Positions 59,380-64,000 of a stretch of DNA of 64,000 nucleotides are shown here, one piece after another (positions within the stretch are counted from its first letter, which is position 1; every line of letters starts with the position of its first letter). Under the pieces are notes generated by a model. That model was not told where the DNA came from. It ran no database searches and saw only the letters and a program-made list of their open reading frames with translations. Origin of the DNA: Streptomyces sp. NBC_00271. Lineage in GTDB: Bacteria > Actinomycetota > Actinomycetes > Streptomycetales > Streptomycetaceae. The position numbers and the translations under genes are program-made. The stretch is taken from the NCBI RefSeq assembly GCF_036178845.1, contig NZ_CP108070.1:5332001-5396000 (forward strand), read 5' to 3'.

Positions 59380-59598
59380 GCCGGCCGTGACCGTCGAGTC
59401 GGTGAAGTCGGCGGAGGGGATCCGATGGTGCGGCTGTACGAGTCCCCGGGGCGGGCGGGCGCGGGCCACCTGGGTCCGGGGCTCCCGGTGGGCCGGGCCG
59501 AGGTGTCAGCCCTGCTGGAACGGCGGCTGCACGAGAGCGACTCGGCCTTCGGGCTACGACCGTTCCAGATCCTCACGCGGAGCCCGCGCCCGGAGTGA
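59380..59598 (+). pseudogene. C-terminal remnant of an alpha-mannosidase-like gene
   Basis: Frames here read GGRARATW and VRLYESPGRAGAG, then LPVGRAEVSALLERRLHESD and LRPFQILT, which match the very end of GH38 alpha-mannosidases (VRLYES...LRPFQI). The frame shifts and everything upstream is missing. It marks the chromosomal flank right after the island. Confidence 0.6.
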
Positions 59599-60057
59599 CT
59601 ACTTGCGTCCCACGCCCTTGTCGCCGATGTGGAAGATCCTGTGGCTGTCGCGGGCCATGTCGACGACAAGCTTGGTGGTGGTGTTGCCCCAGGTGAGGGT
59701 GACGACGGCCTCCGTGTAGGTGCGGGTGGTGCCGTTGTCGGTGACCTTCCAGGCGAGCGGGACGTTCTGGGCGCGCAGGACGCCGTCGGCGTGCTCCCTC
59801 TCCTCCCAGGCCGCCAGCTCCTTCTGGAAGGCGGGGGTGAGGTAGTGGCTGCGCAGGGCCTGTCCGAGGTGGCCGCGGTCCTCGCCGAGCACCGCGTCGC
59901 TGTAGGCGCCGTAGAAGTCGGCGATGCGGGTGATGTCGTCGGACGGCTTGCCGCTGACGCTGCGCGGGGCGCCGGCGGATGCCTGGGCGGTGGCGCCGAG
60001 GCCGAGGGCAATGGCGAGAGCGCCGGCGGTCAGGACGGTGCGGGTCTTGCTGCTCAT
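59599..60057 (-). CDS. secreted protein of unknown function
   Basis: This 152-residue protein has a signal peptide (SKTRTVLTAGALAIALGLGA ending AQASA) and a mature NTF2-like-looking domain (ITRIADFYGAYSDAVLGEDR, LRSHYLTPAFQKELAAWEER, EAVVTLTWGNTTTKLVVDMA). AGGGAAC precedes the ATG at 60057; the open frame continues upstream but that part belongs to a pseudogene. Confidence 0.75.
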   Translation of the reverse strand: MSSKTRTVLTAGALAIALGLGATAQASAGAPRSVSGKPSDDITRIADFYGAYSDAVLGEDRGHLGQALRSHYLTPAFQKELAAWEEREHADGVLRAQNVPLAWKVTDNGTTRTYTEAVVTLTWGNTTTKLVVDMARDSHRIFHIGDKGVGRK

Positions 60058-60169
60058 GTGTGTTCCCTGCTTTTCGAGTCGTGGCTTTTCGAGTCGTGAC
60101 GAATCGCGCCGAATGGCGCTGTCGGTGGGCGATGGGCCGCCCTCCCCACCCCCGTGGCGGAGGGCGGCC

Positions 60170-60653
60170 CCGGTCATGTGGCCAGTGGAGCTTGTTCGCG
60201 GCCGTGACGGTCCTGCCGTCCCAGCCGACGGAGAGCAGACGCAGAACAGACGGATGTCGGAGGCGCCCCAGGAGATCACCGTGTGCAGGCCGTGGACCTG
60301 GGTGCTCACCTCGACAGGCAGCGTGCTGTAGTCCTTCAGCGCGGCCTCGGTCTCCGGGTCGGCCTTCTCGATGGACACCGCACAGGACTTGATGTTCTTG
60401 GTCAGCCGCGAGCCGAGCCGTCGTCGCCCGGCTTCATGCTCAGGCAGCGGTCCTGTTCCACGGCCCCGGTACGCCCGCGGCGACCTTGCCGGTCGTTCAG
60501 GAGGAGTTCGGGTGCGGCGGGAGATCGGGTCGCCGCGAGGAACCCGGGCGCCTTGGCCTAGGCGTTCGCCGGTGTGGCGAGCGTCGTGCCGGGGGCGAGG
60601 CCCGTGACGGTGAGTGTGAGGAGCGCGCCTGCTCGGATGCGCTTGGGCATGGG
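60170..60653 (-). pseudogene. secreted-protein pseudogene with stop after the signal peptide
   Basis: From ATG 60653 the frame encodes MPKRIRAGALLTLTVTGLAP, GTTLATPANA and then TAG (60558-60560). The same frame continues as AKAPGFLAA... and AVEQDRCLSMKPGDDGSARG, then shifts to RLTKNIKSCAVSIEKADPET and WGASDIRLFCVC. The coding pattern on both sides shows a former secreted protein inactivated by a stop and a frameshift. Confidence 0.65.
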
Positions 60654-60868
60654 TGTCCCCCGTGGATGAGTGGATGGGTGTCGGCTGTCGCTGGCCTCTG
60701 GCTGGTCGGCCCGGCCCTGGTCGGTGCGACACCAAGAGCATCGGCCGTCACGGCGGCCCGGCGCAACGCCGGACGCCCGTCCGGCGACGGTGGAACCATC
60801 CCAGCCCATCTGACGTGCAGGTATAAGGACCGCCTGGGATACGGGGATACGGGGGAGGACGGGGCACA

Positions 60869-62335
60869 GTGTCGACCGGGGACGACGTCGAGCAGTTCGC
60901 GGCGCTGCTGCGCCGACTGAAGGACCGCACGGACCGGAGCTACGGCTCCCTGGCCCGGCGCCTCAACATGAACACCTCCACGCTGCACCGCTACTGCGCG
61001 GGCGAGGCGGTCCCGCAGGACTATGCCCCGGTGGAGCGCCTGGCCGCCTTCTGCGGAGCGACACCAGAGGAACGCCTCGAACTGCACCGCCTGTGGCTGC
61101 TCGCGGTGACGGCACGACAGCGGTCGAGGGCGGGTGAGAGGGCGGCAGAGCCGGCAACGGCCGAGGAGGCAACGGAGCCGACGAACGCCGAGGGGGTGCC
61201 GGAGCCGGCAGGTGGCCGGCAGACTTCGGGTCCGGACAGCCGGACGGCGCTGGGCGCGGGTGGCAGCGCAGACGGCATCGGTGGTGACGGGGGCGGCACG
61301 AGCGGTGCACCACGGCGACTCGACGCGAGCACATCCGACGCGGGCGCATCCGACGCCGGGCTGCCCACTTCCGACGCTCCCGGACCAGGCAGTCCCGAGC
61401 CGACGGTCCAGTGGGCTGCCACCCGCTCGACCGGACGGCCCTGGTACCGCCGTCGCCGCACCACCGCCGTCGCCGCCACGGCGACCGTGCTGCTGGTGAC
61501 GCTGGGCAGTCTGTCGGCGCTGTCGGCCGACCGGTCTCACGACAACTCGGCAAAAGCCACCGGTCGGTCCCGTACGACAGAAACCGATACGTCACACCAC
61601 CCCTCGGCCACAGCGACCAGCCCCTCCCCCAGCCCCGCGTCGGCCTCGCCGTCCGCGGGAGCACGGGCTACGGGGAGTCCCGAGGCAAAGGGCGGACCGT
61701 CGGCGGGCACGACGAGCGACGCCCCCGCGCCGACCGGTGTGCCGCTCTCCTGGACCGTCGACTCGCAGATCTGGGACGGAGGTTGCGGGTACGACTACGT
61801 CATCGACAAGGAGCCGACCCAGGTGCCCCCGCCGCCGGTGGAGCAGGACGCCGCGGTGTGGGCGGCGACGCAGGGGGCGGTGCCCGGGCGGCAGACGATG
61901 GTGCAGATCTCGGTGCAGGGGAAGTCGTCCACGGCCGTGGTCCTGGAGGCCCTCCGGGTCCGTATCGTCAGCCGCGGCACCCCGGTCACCGGCACCGCGT
62001 ACGCCATGGGCCAGGGCTGCGGCGGCGGCCTGACGCCCCGTGACTTCTCCGTGAACCTGGACATCAACCGCCCGATCCCCCACGCGCGCGCCGTGCAGTT
62101 CCCCTACCGCGTCTCCGCCGAGGACCCGGAGGTGCTGCTGGTCACCGCGACGACCGAGACCTACGACTGCAAGTGGTACCTGGAACTCGACTGGTCCTCC
62201 CAGGGCCGCACCGGCACGGTCCGCATCGACGACCACGGCCGCCCGTTCCGCACCAGCAGCATCAAGGGCCTGTCCCACTACTGGTACGGCACGAACGGAC
62301 ACGGTGTGCGTCAGTGGGTGCCCACCGACTCTTGA
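60869..62335 (+). CDS. membrane-anchored XRE-family protein with secreted C-terminal domain
   Basis: This 488-residue protein has an N-terminal HTH (FAALLRRLKDRTDRSYGSLA, RRLNMNTSTLHRYCAGEAVP), a low-complexity linker, one membrane helix at about 195-215 (TTAVAATATVLLVTLGSLSA), a Ser/Pro/Ala-rich stretch, and an extracellular domain (WTVDSQIWDGGCGYDYVIDK to the end). This layout is common in Streptomyces transmembrane regulators. The GTG start at 60869 follows GGAGG. It is divergent from the secreted-protein pseudogene. Confidence 0.83.
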   Translation: MSTGDDVEQFAALLRRLKDRTDRSYGSLARRLNMNTSTLHRYCAGEAVPQDYAPVERLAAFCGATPEERLELHRLWLLAVTARQRSRAGERAAEPATAEEATEPTNAEGVPEPAGGRQTSGPDSRTALGAGGSADGIGGDGGGTSGAPRRLDASTSDAGASDAGLPTSDAPGPGSPEPTVQWAATRSTGRPWYRRRRTTAVAATATVLLVTLGSLSALSADRSHDNSAKATGRSRTTETDTSHHPSATATSPSPSPASASPSAGARATGSPEAKGGPSAGTTSDAPAPTGVPLSWTVDSQIWDGGCGYDYVIDKEPTQVPPPPVEQDAAVWAATQGAVPGRQTMVQISVQGKSSTAVVLEALRVRIVSRGTPVTGTAYAMGQGCGGGLTPRDFSVNLDINRPIPHARAVQFPYRVSAEDPEVLLVTATTETYDCKWYLELDWSSQGRTGTVRIDDHGRPFRTSSIKGLSHYWYGTNGHGVRQWVPTDS

Positions 62336-62689
62336 CGTACGCCACACGGTCAACGACGCCAGTGCAGAAATGAAGGCTTCACCTACACCCGCGGCGTGTC
62401 CATCCCTCCCGCGGCGTGTCCATCCCTCCCGCGGCCCTGCGGCGGCCGTGGTGGACCGCGTTGGTGTCAGCTATGGCTGCAGCCCTGTCACAGATCAGAG
62501 CTCTGTCCGGTCCATTACCCAAAAGGTGCAAACTTGGTCGGATTGATCTCAGCAGGACCCGGCCGAGGCCGTCCATGTCCTGCCCGGACACATGCTGCTC
62601 CAGCTGTCCACCCCGCCGTGGTCCTGGTCGCCGCAGCCGCATCCGACCTACGTAAGAACGACAGTCCCCTAGGTGAGGAGGACAGCTCG
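62336..62689. other. intergenic region before the sensor gene
   Basis: No gene is seen; it holds the 20-bp duplication and the upstream region of the next gene. Confidence 0.5.
62392..62431. repeat. 20-bp tandem duplication
   Basis: GCGGCGTGTCCATCCCTCCC occurs twice in a row at 62392-62411 and 62412-62431. Confidence 0.9.
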
Positions 62690-64000
62690 ATGACCAGCAC
62701 TGACAGGCTGACCCTTGGTAACCGATCGAACACGCACGAGGTATCCGAGTCGGCGGTCGCGATGCTCGACGAGCGTGGGACGGTGTTCGCATGGACGCAG
62801 GCCGCCGAGCAGCTTCTCGGGTACTCCGCCGGGGACGTGGTGGGCCGGTCTGCCGCACTCGTGCTGCCGTCTTCCGGGGAAACGCCGACGATATCGGCGT
62901 TCATCGAGCAGTGGCGTGCCCACAACGACTGGTCGGGCACGATGACGGTGCGCCACCGCGACGGCCACATGCTCGACATCAACCATCGGATCTCGATGGT
63001 GTGGGGGCAGGACGGAACATTCCGGTGGCTTGTGTCCGTCACCGACATCGGCACGCTCTCCCGGGAAGCGAGAGACGGATCGGTGCGGGAGTCGCTTCTC
63101 ACCCATGCGCCGATCGGCATCATCGTTCGTGACCCGCAGCTACGTTGCGTCTGGGTGAACGACACGATGGAGAGCCAGGACGGCATCTCCCGTGACCGGC
63201 GGTTGGACCGGCGACTCACCGGTTCACGGCCCGGCTTCGAGGCCGAAGCCCTTGAAGCGGTGATGCGGCAGGCGCTGCGGAACGGCACCACCGCGGTCCA
63301 CGAGTACCGGGCGTGGCCGGCGGAAGATCCGCGCCGGGAGCATGCATTCTCGGCCTCGTACTTCTGCCTCCAGGACGCGGACGGCAAGACACTGGGGCTG
63401 TGCGGGATCAGCGTTGATGTCACCAGCAGTCAGCGGGCGCGCGAGCGCCTTGCCATCCTCAGCCAGGCCAGCACGCGTATCGGCAGCACCCTGGACGTCA
63501 TGCAGACCGGGCAGGAACTGGCCGACCTTGCCGTGCCCCTGCTGGCCGACTACGCCTACGTCGACCTGGGGGAATCCATCCCGTTCGGCGAAGAGCCCTC
63601 GCCCCGAATCGACACGATGAGCGATCGCCCTACCGTTTTCCTCCGTGCCGGTCAGGCCTCGATCCACCCAGGAATCCCAGAATCGACCTTTGCGCGCGGG
63701 GAGACGGTTTTCGTCCCCCCGGCCTCGCCGCTCACCAGCGTTCTGTGCACGGGAAGGTCCCATTTGGAACCGGTGCTGGACGCCTCCCCCGGGACATGGG
63801 TCGACCGGGATCCAGCGCGGGCGCAAAAGATCCGTGAGTACGGGATTCACTCCCTGATGATCGTGCCCATCATTGCGCGGCGCGCCGTCCTGGGTATCGC
63901 GCTGTTCCTCCGCACCGAGGACCCCGTTCCGTTTCACGAGGACGACCTGCTCCTCGCCGAGGAGCTCGTCACCCGGGCCGCGCTGTCCTTGGACAACGCC
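62690..64000 (+). CDS. PAS-PAS-GAF sensor protein, probably a SpoIIE-type phosphatase (partial, 3' end off the window)
   Basis: The visible 437 codons hold two PAS domains (VAMLDERGTVFAWTQAAEQL; APIGIIVRDPQLRCVWVNDT) and the start of a GAF domain (ILSQASTRIGSTLDVMQTGQ, ELADLAVPLLADYAYVDL) that continues to MIVPIIARRAVLGIALFLRT. The same blocks precede PP2C domains in the genes at 47223 and 49704, so a C-terminal phosphatase is expected. The ATG at 62690 has GGAGGAC upstream. Confidence 0.85.
   Translation, partial: MTSTDRLTLGNRSNTHEVSESAVAMLDERGTVFAWTQAAEQLLGYSAGDVVGRSAALVLPSSGETPTISAFIEQWRAHNDWSGTMTVRHRDGHMLDINHRISMVWGQDGTFRWLVSVTDIGTLSREARDGSVRESLLTHAPIGIIVRDPQLRCVWVNDTMESQDGISRDRRLDRRLTGSRPGFEAEALEAVMRQALRNGTTAVHEYRAWPAEDPRREHAFSASYFCLQDADGKTLGLCGISVDVTSSQRARERLAILSQASTRIGSTLDVMQTGQELADLAVPLLADYAYVDLGESIPFGEEPSPRIDTMSDRPTVFLRAGQASIHPGIPESTFARGETVFVPPASPLTSVLCTGRSHLEPVLDASPGTWVDRDPARAQKIREYGIHSLMIVPIIARRAVLGIALFLRTEDPVPFHEDDLLLAEELVTRAALSLDNA

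Noticed and set aside
59046..60011. 321-codon minus-strand frame
   Set aside because: It crosses the terminator and att copy and is mostly a shadow of the secreted-protein gene; only its last codons belong to the transposase remnant.

Overview
The window is high-GC DNA with Streptomyces-style coding bias, frequent GTG starts and regulator/efflux pairs. The left flank holds an hrdD-type sigma factor gene between efflux and regulator genes, an arrangement that, as I recall it, resembles the hrdD locus of Streptomyces coelicolor. I therefore read the window as a Streptomyces chromosome segment carrying a large mobile island in a tRNA-Arg(CCU) gene.

Layout. (1) 1-15,924 is chromosomal: three DHA2-type efflux pumps, each beside a regulator (WYL, TetR or MarR types); an HrdD-like sigma factor with a sigma-R-like promoter; a GNAT acetyltransferase; a LigB/DODA-type dioxygenase; a repeat-rich non-coding stretch (about 8,800-9,960); a secreted M6-like metalloprotease; and an unusual fused tandem IclR regulator. 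(2) 15,993-16,068 is tRNA-Arg(CCU), whose 3' half is the attachment site of an actinomycete integrative and conjugative element (AICE). (3) 16,024-42,311 is a near-complete AICE. It has integrase, excisionase-like protein, a primase-polymerase replication module, a C5 DNA methyltransferase, SSB, a TraB translocase, Spd-type transfer proteins and a GntR regulator. Its cargo is an HTH-kinase/guanylate-kinase-like/dehydrogenase/HAD cluster and a DUF4297-like nuclease-STAND-TPR protein that looks like an antiphage system. A Tn554-like transposon (about 26,293-30,589) has split the AICE gene for an RRQRL-motif zinc protein. (4) 42,312-59,336 is a graveyard of further elements in the same tRNA site. 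Copies of the tRNA 3' end recur at 42,269, 46,468 (decayed), 52,434 (partial), 56,237 and 59,291, with broken integrases, IS remnants, a LysR/SnoaL-like group and three RsbU/SpoIIE-type phosphatases. (5) 59,337-64,000 is flanking chromosome: an alpha-mannosidase remnant, small secreted proteins and pseudogenes, a membrane-anchored XRE protein, and the 5' part of another sensor protein related to the phosphatases.

How it works together. In the main AICE the integrase, tRNA core site and paired arm repeats (TGACGGCA twice, 13 bp apart, at both ends) make up the integration and excision apparatus. The leftward operons replicate, protect and transfer the element. A GntR-type regulator sits at a divergent control region with TGAGGCAGAG repeats. 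The cargo lies at the right end of the element. The 43-bp core copies and distinct arm-repeat families indicate successive insertions of several related elements into one tRNA gene, followed by decay of the older ones.
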